From Chinchilla lanigera (lineage: Eukaryota > Chordata > Mammalia > Rodentia > Chinchillidae), in NCBI RefSeq assembly GCF_000276665.1, contig NW_004955474.1, positions 11,765,876 to 11,829,875 of the forward strand: a DNA stretch of 64,000 nucleotides. The letters are read 5' to 3'. Both the position numbers and the translations under genes were made by a program. The notes under the pieces were generated by a model that saw only the letters and a list, made by a program, of their open reading frames with translations, had not been told where the DNA came from and did no database searches. Below are positions 43,153 to 54,389 of this stretch, piece after piece. Every line of letters begins with the position of its first letter. Within the stretch, counting starts at the first letter, position 1.

Positions 43153-43261
43153 CTTGGAGCTGGGGATTTAGCTCAGCAGCACAGCGCCTGCCTGGCAAGC
43201 ATGAGGTCCTGAGTTCGATTCCCGATACTGGAAAACAAACAAACAAACAAAAAAAAAATAG
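43153..43261 (+). repeat. ID-like SINE with target-site duplication
   Basis: TGGGGATTTAGCTCAGCAGC..GAGGTCCTGAGTTCGATTCC, with an AAAC-rich tail. It is flanked by AATTTTTAACA at 43142-43152 and 43262-43272. Confidence 0.95.
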
Positions 43262-43404
43262 AATTTTTAACATTTATCAAGTCTATAAAAAAAGCATCAA
43301 AATTTTCAATGCTGTTTTTTGGTATACTAAATCTAAAAAGAACAACCCAAATAAATTCTTACATTAACTACAATGAAAATACCAATAATACTTTACAAAA
43401 AAAA

Positions 43405-43540
43405 ATCTTTAGTTATCACACATAACACAGTGTACACACATGACAACAGCATGTTCTATACACATGCATCACTTACACTGGTAGCACATGTATTTTGCTT
43501 TCCTGATCTTTTTGTAGGACATACTTAACATCTCAATAGT
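43405..43540 (-). pseudogene. Partial piggyBac copy (Cys-rich 3' end)
   Basis: ACACATGACAACAGCATGTT..TCACTTACACTGGTAGCACA aligns to 43895-44030 (CACATATGACAGCTGCATGT..CGTTTACACTGATAGCACAT) at roughly three-quarters identity by eye. That is a second, diverged copy of the region for the terminal zinc-binding motif of the adjacent transposase, in the same orientation. Confidence 0.65.
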
Positions 43541-43706
43541 CTCGCTGTTTTGTCAGGAGATTCTTATATCTTATATGGTGTGTAGTTAACAGGAACATAA
43601 AATATCAATAAAATAAAGTATTAAATTCTTAATATGTACTGTGCATTTAGAACAAACATCAACATTTTCACATCAGGTGTTTACTTGCTTATAAAACCTG
43701 AAAGAG

Positions 43707-43825
43707 GCCAGGTATGGTGGCGCATACCTGTAATCCCAGCATTTGAGAGGCTGAAGCAGGAGAACTACCATGAGTTCAAGGCCAACCTGGACTACACAGT
43801 GAAACCTTGTCTCAAAAAGAAAAGT
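43707..43825 (+). repeat. B1-like SINE
   Basis: GGCCAGGTATGGTGGCGCAT..CAGCATTTGAGAGGCTGAAG..AAACCTTGTCTCAAAAAG. It lies between the two piggyBac pieces. Confidence 0.9.
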
Positions 43826-43894
43826 CCTGAAAGGTAACCCAAACCAAAAACCTATATGAACTATAATTAAACACAAACAAAAGACTAAATAAGC

Positions 43895-45434
43895 TTTGCT
43901 TCAACTGTCACACCCAAGGCAGTCTTCACATATGACAGCTGCATGTTCCATACACAAGTTTCGTTTACACTGATAGCACATATGTCTTGTTTTTCTGTAC
44001 TTTCCTGCAGGGCACAGTGGACATCTTTTTTTGTTTTCCTGTTGACATAGTAGGTCTTTGTGATGCTGCACCTGCCTGTTCACCTGTTAGCTCACCAATA
44101 TGCGTCACAATTTTTTTGTGTAGTTCCCTGGGCAGAAACATTTTGTTTTTTCTTTGCTGTAAATGATCTCTTATGAGCTCCAGTCCCAGTCCTCTAAGAA
44201 AATTTCTCTGTGATATTCTGTCCTTGTTATTTTCTTTATAAACTATCAAACTATTTATGCCACACGTTTGGGGTAGAGTAAAACAAAACCTACTGGCCAA
44301 TGTTTTGTGTTTCAAGTGACATCATAGTTGCTGCATAACTCATCAACAACATCTACTCCACTTCTGGTTTTATTGTAGAAAGTTTCCATCTCAGGCTTCC
44401 ATTTTGTCAAGGTTTCCCTATCAATATTTCCATCATGGTGACATGTTGACATCAGCAGTATCAGTTTGTTTTTCTTTGCCAAATACAAGTCCAACATTAT
44501 ATCTTTCTGAAATCCAAAGATTGTACTACACAATTCTCTTTTTTGAAACTGTAACATTACATTTGGAATTTCTGTTTTGTTCCTGCATACAGTTCCTGAG
44601 CTGGTCAACTTGTGCTCTGTTAGCAAAGGTAACATCAACTAGAAACCAGTAAACCACTTGTCAGAACATTCCAATTAGTTTGGGACATAGAAGCACAAAT
44701 AAGGACCTGATGGCTGATTTCTGGGATAAATGTCTAAATTGAAAGCATAATAAATCTTCACATCTACAAGGCATAAATTTTTATGCCATATTTTGACCCA
44801 CTGCATTTCCATAAATCTTTTAATCCCTACTAAGTACAGAAGCCCTATGAATGCTTTCAGTTCAGCTAGTGAGGTGTCATAATTAATACTTTTTTAATAT
44901 GGTTATTGGTGCATAAAGAACGTTTTACTTGCATTTCAGCCTTTGTGTATTTCACAGCATCTTGCTGCATATCGTCCATTACAATTTCCAACACTGAACA
45001 GCAGTGCTGCCATTCTGTCTAATACCTTTCACCCCTTCCAAGACATTCACTATATTTTCAGACCTCGTTCTAACATTGGATTGTTCCATTTGATTGTGTG
45101 GTCATTTTGCAACATTTCAATTCATCAAACATGTATTCACATTGCTGTTTTCCTTGTCATCTGAATCAAGAAAGTCAATATTCCCTGTGTCTGTATCAGT
45201 GAATTCTTGCTCCATTTCGATGTCAGAGGAACTTTGGCTCACACAGCCAACATCAAAGCCATCGCCATCATTGCCTTCATCATCATCATCATCATCATCA
45301 CCCACCCACACCACTATTCTGTTACGAAAACATACATTTTACTATAATGAACCATCTTCATCCACGCTTGAGTAATCTGATGATTCACATCTGACCTCCT
45401 CCAAAACTTGCAAATCTGGCTTTTCATGCGCCAT
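43895..45434 (-). pseudogene. piggyBac-family transposase, decayed
   Basis: Cut-and-paste DNA transposase remnant. A possible start (MAHEKPDLQVLEEV) lies at 45434. It is followed by an acidic, repeat-rich N-terminal segment (VGDDDDDDDEGNDG), a central piece with DTSLAELKAFIGLLYLVGIK near 44850, and the core containing LLMSTCHHDGNIDRE and KTRSGVDVVDELCSNYDV. A C-terminal Cys-rich finger (CPLCPAGKYRK, CYQCKRNLCMEHAAVICEDC) closes it. The GVDVVD block holds the last acidic catalytic residue in piggyBac enzymes. Frame changes and stops (for example after DEDGSL near 45345 and between 44.9 and 45.1 kb) disable it. It is not one of the domesticated PGBD genes as far as I can tell: it has no intact frame. 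Confidence 0.85.
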
Positions 45435-45771
45435 TGTACTGACCTGGGCTACTTCTACCAGAAAAATCAAAAGAAAACTTTCTTTTAACAAATCCTGTAG
45501 TGGTACGTGTCTACTGGATTATCTGTGATGCTCAGGTAAACATATGCAAAACAAAGCTACACAGAGCATAAGGTGGGTAAAAATTCGTTTTGCCACTTTT
45601 ACACAAGTGCACACACTTTGCCATTCATCATATCAAGTGTGTAAACACATAGATTGCTTCCTTATCCCTCAGGGAAAGGTACTAGGATGAACAGCTGCTA
45701 CTAATACACTAAAGTACAAATTCACAGTAGAAAAGTAAGGGATGGGCCCACTACACCCAGTCTTATGTACC

Positions 45772-46040
45772 TGGGGCCAAGAGATAAAAGAACTCTACTA
45801 TGAAAATTACAAAATACTGATGATGAAAGAGTTGAAGATGACACCGAAAAATGTAAGAATCTTCCATGTTTGTGAATTGGAAGGACTACTATTCCAAAAA
45901 CGTCCATCCTACCTAAAGTGATCTACAGATTCAAGCCAGGCTCCATCAAAATGCAAATAACATTCTTCACATAAATAGAAAAAAGACCCCAATAGCCAGA
46001 GCACTCATGAGAAAAAAGAACACTGTAGGTATTACAATAC
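45772..46040 (+). mobile_element. LINE-1 ORF2 fragment, continuation of 42120-42990
   Basis: GAGATAAAAGAACTCTACTA..AAACGTCCATCCTACCTAAA..ATCTACAGATTCAAGCCAGG follows directly, in L1 ORF2 order, from the point where the 42.1-43.0 kb piece stops. Confidence 0.8.
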
Positions 46041-46044
46041 CTAA

Positions 46045-46150
46045 TCCTGAAACTATAATCCCAGCATTCATAAAGCTGATGTGGGAGGATCACTGCAAGT
46101 TCAAGGCCAGCCTGGGCTACATAGTGAGTTCAAGGGCAGCCTAAGTTAAA
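46045..46150 (+). repeat. B1-like SINE, 5'-truncated
   Basis: CTATAATCCCAGCATTCATA..GGCCAGCCTGGGCTACATAG. Confidence 0.85.
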
Positions 46151-47115
46151 GTTCTGCTGGGCATTTAACTATAAAAAAGGCTACTGTATAGCTTTTCAGG
46201 CAATACAACCTATAGTAATACATTGTTTTAATTCCTTCTGCACAGAAGTCCTTGACCTTCACTATCTCTATATAAGGCACTAAATTTCATGTAACATTAA
46301 TGAATTTAGTTTCATGTAAGTTTGTATTTTCATTACACTCATGACTTTCTGAAAGGCAGCATGCCTTCATTTGTAGTCAGAAAGTATGTGCCTTAAATCC
46401 CACTAGATCTAAAGTCTGGAGAACTGTATTATTTAGTAAATTATGTTGGACAGCCCTATGATCTTTCGCATATGCCTGAGGATTCTTTTGCCTAAATAGG
46501 ACCCAGTGTATGAGCATGGGGGAGGTAACTCCAATCAATTTACTGCTGTTTCAAAACCATGAAGATCAGGGCTCCCTGAAATTAGTGAAAAGATACTTTC
46601 CCTATATATGACTTTATTTTAGAAAGTTTGTCTGGTATCACCAAAGGATAACAAACAACAGGTCCTAAGCACCTTCACATTTATAGCATCATATGAAGAT
46701 ACTGTTACTGTGAGGCCTATCATGTTTTTGCCTCTGCCTTTCTTTATACGTTGAAAGGGGTAGGGGTTAATGTTTTAAAACGTGTGTAAATAGCTCAATT
46801 CTTTTTTTTTTCTTGGTCTATTTTCTAAGAATAGATATTTTTAAAATAGCAGTTCACTAACAAACATTACACATTATTTGAACACTGATAGGGTAATGTC
46901 AGTTTAGGTGCTACTAGACTTTCACCTAACATTGATCAGCCTCAACAATGCAGGTAAGGGACAGTATTCAATCTAGTATACATTAAATTTATTACTTAAA
47001 TGACAGATTTATATATTGTCTTGCCAGAAAGCCATGGCAGAAAGACCATATGCATTCAGCAGAACATATTTTGTTCCACTGGCTGTCAATAAAATTGGAT
47101 AAAATTATTTTATTC
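46151..47115. other. Presumed HERC3 5' intron, nothing recognised
   Basis: AT-rich. No exon or nameable repeat. Confidence 0.4.
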
Positions 47116-47125
47116 AAAATTCCAT

Positions 47126-47217
47126 GGGCTGAGAGGATTGAGATCAGCGGTACAGCACCCGTCTGGCAAGTGCAACGTCGTGAGTTCGATTCCCTGCACC
47201 GGAAAAAAAAAAAAAGA
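47126..47217 (+). repeat. ID-like SINE with target-site duplication
   Basis: GGCTGAGAGGATTGAGATCA..GCAACGTCGTGAGTTCGATT, flanked by AAAATTCCAT at 47116-47125 and 47218-47227. Its A-box region is altered. Confidence 0.92.
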
Positions 47218-47227
47218 AAAATTCCAT

Positions 47228-48084
47228 CTGAAGGAAGAAACAGGAATAAGATTGACATTATTGTTGCCAATACTGCAAAAACATTACTAAATTGCTTCTG
47301 CCTACAACTGATATTGAGAATTATGTCACTAATTTAAATAGTTAACACTGATGTGTTATGAGAAGGGACTGTTAACTTTAACAGTCACTTTACAGCAATC
47401 ACAGAGACTTGTGTTGAAGCTGTTGCGTCCCCAACCCACTCTGTATTTACAAGAAACAAAAACATAATGGGAGAAAATTTTAGAACACTCAGTTCTTTAC
47501 TTTTCATACAGTTTGAGACTTCTAAGTATCAACAAAGAATACTGAAAATATCTTGACTTTACTTTCTTCAAATGACTAGGTACAACGCAGTATCTTAATT
47601 TTCTGTATTTAAAGCTGTGTGAAGTAGGAATACCTTCATAAATTATAGTTACCTGAAAGTTAATGGTAAAATGAATAACTCAGTGGCACGATTCAGCAAT
47701 TAAGTTTTATTTTCTAGATATAGTTTACTGTACCAAATTTATATATTACCTTATAATCATAAATGTTCTAAAAAGAATATTCAAGCTACTTTAATTCTAG
47801 AACTTCCCCTCACTGCCCCCAGGACATAAAAGAATATTACAATCTTATACCAACCTTGTGTGTAAATTTTGTCTCATTAAACATTGTACCTTATTTTATT
47901 AAATCATTTTGTTGAAATCCAGTTCTATATTTTAGAAAAGTAACAGTATTTTCTTCTTAATTAATGAGAATTTAGATTCTTTTAAAGAAATCTAAACATC
48001 CTCATGTTTATATTTGCCTGATACTTATTATATCATTGTTTATCTGTTTATTGAATTCATTAAATACATGGATCTGTACATTTT
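47228..48084. other. AT-rich sequence, nothing recognised
   Basis: No exon or clear repeat. Confidence 0.4.
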
Positions 48085-48345
48085 TTAAAAACCATAGTAA
48101 CCAAAACAGCATGTTATTGGCATAAACAGACAAGCAGATGGATACAATCGAATAGAGAATTCAGACATTAACCTACATACTTATAGTCAACTAATCTTCT
48201 ACAAAGGCACCAAAAACACGCATTAAAGAAAGGACAGTCTCTTCAGTAAATGGTGCTGGGAAAACTGGATATCCAAAACAGACCCCTATCTCTCGCCTTC
48301 CACAAAATCAACTCAAAATGGATCAGAAACGTAAATATAAGATCT
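48085..48345 (+). mobile_element. LINE-1 ORF2 C-terminal fragment
   Basis: CCATAGTAACCAAAACAGCA..AATGGTGCTGGGAAAACTGG..AAAATGGATCAGAAACGTAA is L1 ORF2 sequence downstream of the part at 45772-46040. Confidence 0.8.
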
Positions 48346-48351
48346 GAATCT

Positions 48352-48445
48352 GAAACTGGCATGGTAGCACATGCCTGTAATCCCAGCATTCAGTAAGCTG
48401 AGTCAGCAGTATTTTCAGTTGAATGACAACCTGGGCTACACAGCA
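48352..48445 (+). repeat. Diverged B1-like SINE
   Basis: CTGGCATGGTAGCACATGCC..TGTAATCCCAGCATTCAGTA..ACCTGGGCTACACAGCAG. Confidence 0.8.
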
Positions 48446-50025
48446 GTTGACAACAATTGTTTGTAGATTTCAAATCAGCTAATAAAGAGGATTTTGAAAT
48501 TTCCAACACAGAGAAATGATGTCTGAATACATATAAATTATCCTGATCTCATCATTTCACATTGTATATATGTATTAAAATGTTATACTCTATCCCATTA
48601 ACAACTATATATATATGTACACACATACATATATATGTAGCACATTATAAACTGACATTTGTAGATCTTTCGATGAGATGTCTAGCTTCCTATTGGTCAA
48701 CAAGAACTGCCTCTGTGTACACAGCTCTACTGACACTTTAGCACCTCACTGTTAAATACATAAAGCAGGGCAAAGGTCAACATATATGAGAAAAACTTTA
48801 ACATGAAGGAAAAACATCAATGTAAATAAAAGCAAATGAACTCTAATACACAGATCATTCAGGCATCAGTAAGGTTTTTTAAAGTCCTTAGAAAAATGAA
48901 AGAAAATATCCATGAATTAGGAAGAGAATGTATAGAAAAGTATGAAACATTAAGAAAACACCACTTTGGAAACCAAAAATGTCATAGCACAAATCTACAA
49001 TAAAAACCTTGAAAAGCAGGATTGGAAGTTAGAATTGAAATTTTCTAGGAAATAAAACACTAGGATGTCATTCTAAGAGGTCCAATATCTGAAAGAAACG
49101 GAGGAAAAGTAAAAAATTTCAAAGAAATTTCGTAAGAATGAAGGAACTGAGTTTCACACTGAAGGATCTACCAAGTGCCCAGATGGATGTGGATAAAATA
49201 CTTCAGAACGCTTCATGTCACAACACCAAAGTACCAGAAGAGATTCTAAAAATTTCTGGAAAATAGTTTACACACAATAGAACAAAGATCAGAACCACAT
49301 CAGATTTCTCAGAAACAACCCTGAAATCTACAAGACAACAGAACAATGCCTTCACAATTCTGAAGGAAACTGACTTCCAACTGAGAATTCTATACACTAC
49401 CAGCTATTCTGAATTAAACATGAGGACAGAGAAAAAAAAAAAGGAGGGAGGCAATTTTCAGGTGTGTAAGGCTGTTCAAATGCTGTAACTCTTATATGGC
49501 TTTTCTCACAAAGCTACTGAAAGATATTCCTACAAAACAGACGATTCAGAGTCTAAGGAATTTTACACAGGAAGGAGATAAACAACACTTTAAAGGCTGC
49601 TATATAGCAGACCTATAAAGTTGGAGGAATATCTCCAAGTGGGAAAACTAAATACTATCTGATGAGTTTTATAGTATAACGAATTTTACAAATCCATCAA
49701 TAAATACAGAAGTTAGTAAGTGGGAAAAATGAAGTAATTAATGTCAGGAGAAACTAAACATTCTACAAGAAAAAAGGAGGAATCCCAGTATATGAAGTCA
49801 TAATTATAAATAAAAATAATTTACATAGTTAAGAATGTAGTTCTTAAATTGATGTAAAAGATTATTTGGTAAGGGATGAATGTATGTGAGGAAGAGGGAA
49901 AGGCAGATATACAATATAAAAGAATCCTTATCTTCCTAGTGGGAAGCCTCCACTAGGAAGATATATAATGGACATATAATGTCCAATACTGAAAAATGAG
50001 GAACTAGCTTAACTGTAACAGTTAA
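48446..50025 (+). mobile_element. Decayed LINE-1 ORF1-like sequence in part
   Basis: 49190-49420 (CAGATTTCTCAGAAACAACC..AACTGAGAATTCTATACACT) resembles L1 ORF1 C-terminal coding sequence on the plus strand. The remainder of the interval is AT-rich and not assigned. Confidence 0.5.
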
Positions 50026-50029
50026 GCTT

Positions 50030-50365
50030 GATTGTATTAATTTGACTGGTTTGGTGCCACTCAGGGGACTGGTGGAACACACTTCTGAGAGAGTCTGGGT
50101 GGGCCATGGAAACACGATCTTCGGATCTATATCTGATCCCCTGTGTCCATTCCCCTGCACTATTCCCCTGCTTTGCTTTCTGGCTACCATGAAGTAAGCA
50201 TATCTGCTCCAACCTCCCCTTCAATCAGGATGGTTCTGCCTTACAGCCAGACCACCAGGAACTGAATCCTCTGAGACATGAACCGAACTAAACTTCTCTT
50301 TTAAGTTGTGGGTGTCAGGTATTGTGTCTCAACAATGGGAAAGTTGGCTAATATAATAAACATAT
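50030..50365 (+). repeat. Interspersed repeat, TTGTGG..GTCAGG 3'-end family
   Basis: TTAATTTGACTGGTTTGGTG at the left. TCTTTTAAGTTGTGGGTGTC..AGGTATTGTGTCTCAACAAT..GGCTAATATAAT at the right. Confidence 0.65.
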
Positions 50366-50644
50366 TATTCAGAAACATAAAGTACCTAAGGAAAAAGCTA
50401 ATGACATAAATTGATGACCTCTGGGAGTAAGATTCACAGAAGGGTACAGGTGAGGCAGGGAACTGCTAAATGACCTAAACACAATTTGTATCAATATTTT
50501 ACTGAAAAAAAGTAAAGCTTGAGGAAATTTCCATAAAAACAGAAAGATGTTATATTTCCTGTTGTTTCCATTTTCCATCTGCTTTAATATCTACTTTACT
50601 CCAAGCACAAAAGTTCTATTTTTATTTTTCAAACCATGAGAAAC

Positions 50645-50718
50645 CTGAAATACTGAGGTTTTTATTCAGAAAAAACTCATATAATTGGCTCATGTGCCCC
50701 TGGTAAGGCAACACTCAG
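50645..50718 (+). mobile_element. hAT-like MITE, copy 2 (partial)
   Basis: CCTGAAATACTGAGGTTTTT..ATTCAGAAAAAACTCATATA..GGCTCATGTGCCCCTGGTAA, aligning with copies 1 and 3. Confidence 0.6.
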
Positions 50719-50911
50719 AGAAGCTCAGACAATTCAGACTCTGTTTCTCAGATCAAACTTCCATCTTGTGCCAGTTACAACTGGGCAGATTTTCTCTTCC
50801 GGGCCTCAGACCTGGCCACATTCACTTGTGACAGTAGCCTTCGTCTTGATATCTGAATTTCCTGTCACCAACCAGTAGCCTTTCCTGCCTGGATGTTAGC
50901 ATACAGCCTAG

Positions 50912-51065
50912 GGCAGTGATGATAAACCTTTTAGAGACCAAGTGCCCAAACTGTAACTCAAAACCTTTACTGCAAAGTGCCAACATTGCAATTAAACCTG
51001 AATACTGAGGTTTTTGTTTAGAAAAAACAACTCATACACTGGGCTGGCGTGCCACTGGTAAGGTA
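50912..51065 (+). mobile_element. hAT-like MITE, copy 3 (most complete)
   Basis: GCAGTGATGATAAACCTTTT..AGTGCCCAAACTGTAACTCA..AACCTGAATACTGAGGTTTT..CTGGGCTGGCGTGCCACTGG. The GCAGTGATG..AACCTTTT start resembles hAT ends of the SPIN/OC type from memory. Family assignment is tentative. Confidence 0.6.
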
Positions 51066-52150
51066 ACACTAGTGAGCTTCTCTGCTGTCTTAACAGGACA
51101 CTGACCGGTCAGCTGATTTAACAACCCTTTTCTTTCCCTAAAATTTGTTAAAAGCATCCCTCTTGATCTTATTTTCAACCACAGCTGAGTAGCCTCAAAG
51201 GGCATGTTCATACTACAATTGTCATTTACTCCCAGTTTGGTCAAAATCTAGGCAAACCAACTTGTGCCCCATCACATATCATCCACCAAAACAGACATTG
51301 AAGCACATTCACCAGAACAAAATTTGCAGCTGTAAAGGCAGAAGTACTACTAAGTAATGTAATTCAAAGATTGGAGAGGAATTCAGCTATGATTCCAGAA
51401 GTCCAATTTATTGTCCTCCTTCTAGCCAGAAAACTGTACTCACTTGATTCAAGCTGAAGATCTGTCACAGTATAACCATAATTCCTCTTCTAGAATCTAT
51501 TCCATAGATCAAGATAATTTGCCGATAAATGCCTCATTCACTTCTTTCCCTCAATGCACTGCTGCCCAAGCCGGAAATGTTCAGGCTGTCACGCGCATTT
51601 TCCCTTGCAGTCTCTTCTGATTCATTCCAAGACTGTATGCTGTATTTCACAGATCATGACAGAACTGCAAACCACATGTTCAAATAATTAAACATACTGA
51701 AGAAACATTTAGCTTTTTTTGAGGGTAAAAGTATATTTTCTCTCTGATCCTCTCATAGCCATACTTAGGTCTTTAGAAATCTACAGCAATGTTACCAACT
51801 CTGAATGTGTCACAGTAATAAGGCAGAAGCACAGTGCAAGTGTCAAAGCAAGTCAGCAGTTCAATGACTTGCATTACAGGGGTTGCTTTTACTTGGCTTT
51901 TGAGCCCATCACAAATTTTTAATTCTTGTTGAAGTAATGGTAAATCTACCATTAAATTGTCAAAAGGTGGTAACACTGAAGGATGATATGAACCTAGGAG
52001 ATGGATAGATGAGGCAGACAATCCTGGCAACAACCTGTGAGAAAGTGCACTATAATTATCCTCTGCCAGAATATCTAATTTGGCCAAGCTTCACATGAAT
52101 AGTGGGGAGCCAGGATGGATACCAGTTTTGTTTGGGCTCTAAAGCCCATT
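51066..52150. other. Unassigned sequence
   Basis: A 104-codon minus-strand open frame (51773-52087) has no similarity I recognise. It could be repeat-derived. Confidence 0.35.
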
Positions 52151-52278
52151 ATATCCACTAAGCTATTGTTGTAGTCAGGGTTTGCAAAGGAAATAACAAT
52201 ACAGGACACATAATTTATAGGGTTATTTTATACAAAAGAGTACAGGAGATCTGTCTGCACACTAAAGATCCAAAGAAT

Positions 52279-52411
52279 CCAGCTGATGGCCTGGAGCCCG
52301 TGGCAATGTCCTGCATAAGTCTAGCTGAAGACCTAGAGCCCATGACAATGCCTCCCATAAGTCCAGCTAGAGGCCTGGGGGCCTAGAGCTCACAACAATG
52401 TCTCATGCAAG
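52279..52411. repeat. Three degenerate ~42-bp tandem units
   Basis: Units at about 52279-52320, 52321-52362 and 52363-52411 share C[CT]AGCT..GCCTGGAGCCC..CAATG..CATAAGT. Identity is partial, so this is an old minisatellite-like tract. Confidence 0.75.
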
Positions 52412-53534
52412 TTTGTTTCATGCATCTGTGCTGGGGAGGCCTAAAGGTCAGTAGTGGAAGCTAGAAAGTCTGTGTCAGCGGGAAGAAGGATCTGTGCCAG
52501 CAGGCTGAGGAATGGACAGATGGACAGACAATCCATCTACACCAGAGCCAGGAAGCAATGCTCAAAGTAGGGACCAGAGCTCCCTGCAAAAGTACCATAG
52601 CCATCCTCAGCAACAGTGAAGTCCTGAGCTCCTCCGATGATGAGAACAGCTAAGTTCATATCAGGAAAACCAGTGTGACAAGCTTCTCCAGGAGAGCGAA
52701 GAGCCACCCACCACCACTTCTTCCTCTCCAGCTCTCCTTTTTTATGTTGTTGGCAACCATTTTCAGGCGGGCCCTCCACACCCAGCACTGCGCTGGATCA
52801 GTTCAGCTGGCTGTTACAAGTTCACCACTAGCTGTCAATCCACCACAGCTATTCTGTCTTTCCCAAAGAGAAAGAACTAATGGATTTTAAATATTCTAGT
52901 TACAGGGAATGGGAAATTAATTGCTTTCCTCACTGTCTGTTCCAATGGGGGAAAATACCTGGTGGGTTGCAGTTAAATTATGTGTGTTTGGGTGGAAAGT
53001 ATACAGAATATACACACTGGTGACCAATACTGGGTACTAAGTTTTCAACTGCTAAGAAACCCCTACCAGAACAGAGACAGACAGACAGACCCACAGAAAA
53101 TAACTGGTAGCAGTTAGCATTACAAAAGCAGTTACAACTTCATAACTTGGAAAAACCCTTTCCAGTGTTTTCCCAAACTGTCTGTGACATTACCTGTTAA
53201 TAGTAGAAATCCAGTTCTTTGCCCTCTATCCTATAGATTCCAAGTCTTTAAGTTCACCCTGAACTATGATTACCTGTTCCCAAGGAATTCTCACCCTCTG
53301 CCACAGCTTGCATTCTGCTGCTACAGGCCACTCAACCTAGCTATTCTTTCTCAAACTTTTCAAAACAGAATACAGATATATACATCCGAATTCCTCTGCG
53401 GTTCCCAGCACTCAGAATTTCCTAATGTCTGACATTTATCCCATAGGACATTGTGGTCTCCCACAAAATGAGGAGGATCCTCATTTTCTGTGCTTCTGTG
53501 TCCTGAAAGATCCTTTTCCTAAGCCATATTCCAA
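52412..53534. other. Unassigned sequence
   Basis: Short (ACAG)n-like runs occur at about 53074-53090. No gene recognised. Confidence 0.35.
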
Positions 53535-53740
53535 TTGTGGTACTGGGGATTGAACTCAGAGTCATGTTAGTCAAGTGCTCTACCACTGAGCTATATGCTC
53601 AGCCTGCTTTTTGTTGTTTTTTAAAATTTTATTTGAAGACAGGATCTAAGTTACCCAGGCTGGATTCATACTTGTAATCCTCCTGCCTTAACCTTCTGAG
53701 TGATCTGGGATTGTAGGCCTGCACCACTGCACCTGGCTGC
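53535..53740 (-). repeat. Composite SINE (ID + B1-like)
   Basis: Antisense ID GTACTGGGGATTGAACTCAG..CACTGAGCTATATGCTCAGC joined to antisense B1 GAAGACAGGATCTAAGTTAC..GGCCTGCACCACTGCACC. Confidence 0.88.
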
Positions 53741-53839
53741 TAATTTTTTTTTGTTATAGACTATATTCTTGGGAGTGTGAGGGTCCTAGTTTATTTGCAT
53801 AAAAGGGACTCTGTCTTGTTCCTAAACCAAGGCACTAAA

Positions 53840-54350
53840 TGAGACTCAGTTTTTTAATATTTTTAAATTACAGTAAAATTCAACTTTTGTTAGCATAGAA
53901 ATCCACGAATTAAACACATATAATCACCACTATGAAATACACAGTTCCGCCACCATAAAAAAAAAAAGTCAATACTGCTATCCTCTCATAGTTATGCCCC
54001 CACATCCCTAACCCCTGACCACTACTGGTCTGTTTTCTAAAACCAATTAGTTTTATTTTGAACTGTCACATAATGGAATTATATAGTAGCTAATACTTTG
54101 AAACTAGATTCTCTTACTCAGTATGACTCTGTGATTCACTGATGTTCTATGCATCAATAATCAGATGCACAGATGCACCTTTTATTAAACAGGAATATTC
54201 TACTGTGTTACAGCTGTACCACAGAGCATTGTTCAGTTTTTAGTAATTATAAATAGACCACAATGGACATTCACATACAGGTTATTGTATGGTAAGTTTT
54301 CACATTCTGGAGTAATATAGCAGTGGGATTGCTGGGTCATAAAGTATAAG
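53840..54350 (-). mobile_element. Old LINE-1 3' fragment (antisense)
   Basis: ACAGTAAAATTCAACTTTTG..CACTATGAAATACACAGTTC..TGGAATTATATAGTAGCTAA..GCAGTGGGATTGCTGGGTCA follow the antisense order of old L1 3' ends. Confidence 0.7.
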
Positions 54351-54389
54351 TTTAATTCTACTTACTTTTTAATTTTTTTCTTTGTATCC

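Noticed and set aside
45270..45300. Acid-rich (TCA)n tract as a simple microsatellite or a separate gene
   Set aside because: It falls in frame with the acidic N-terminal part of the piggyBac transposase, a usual feature of that family.
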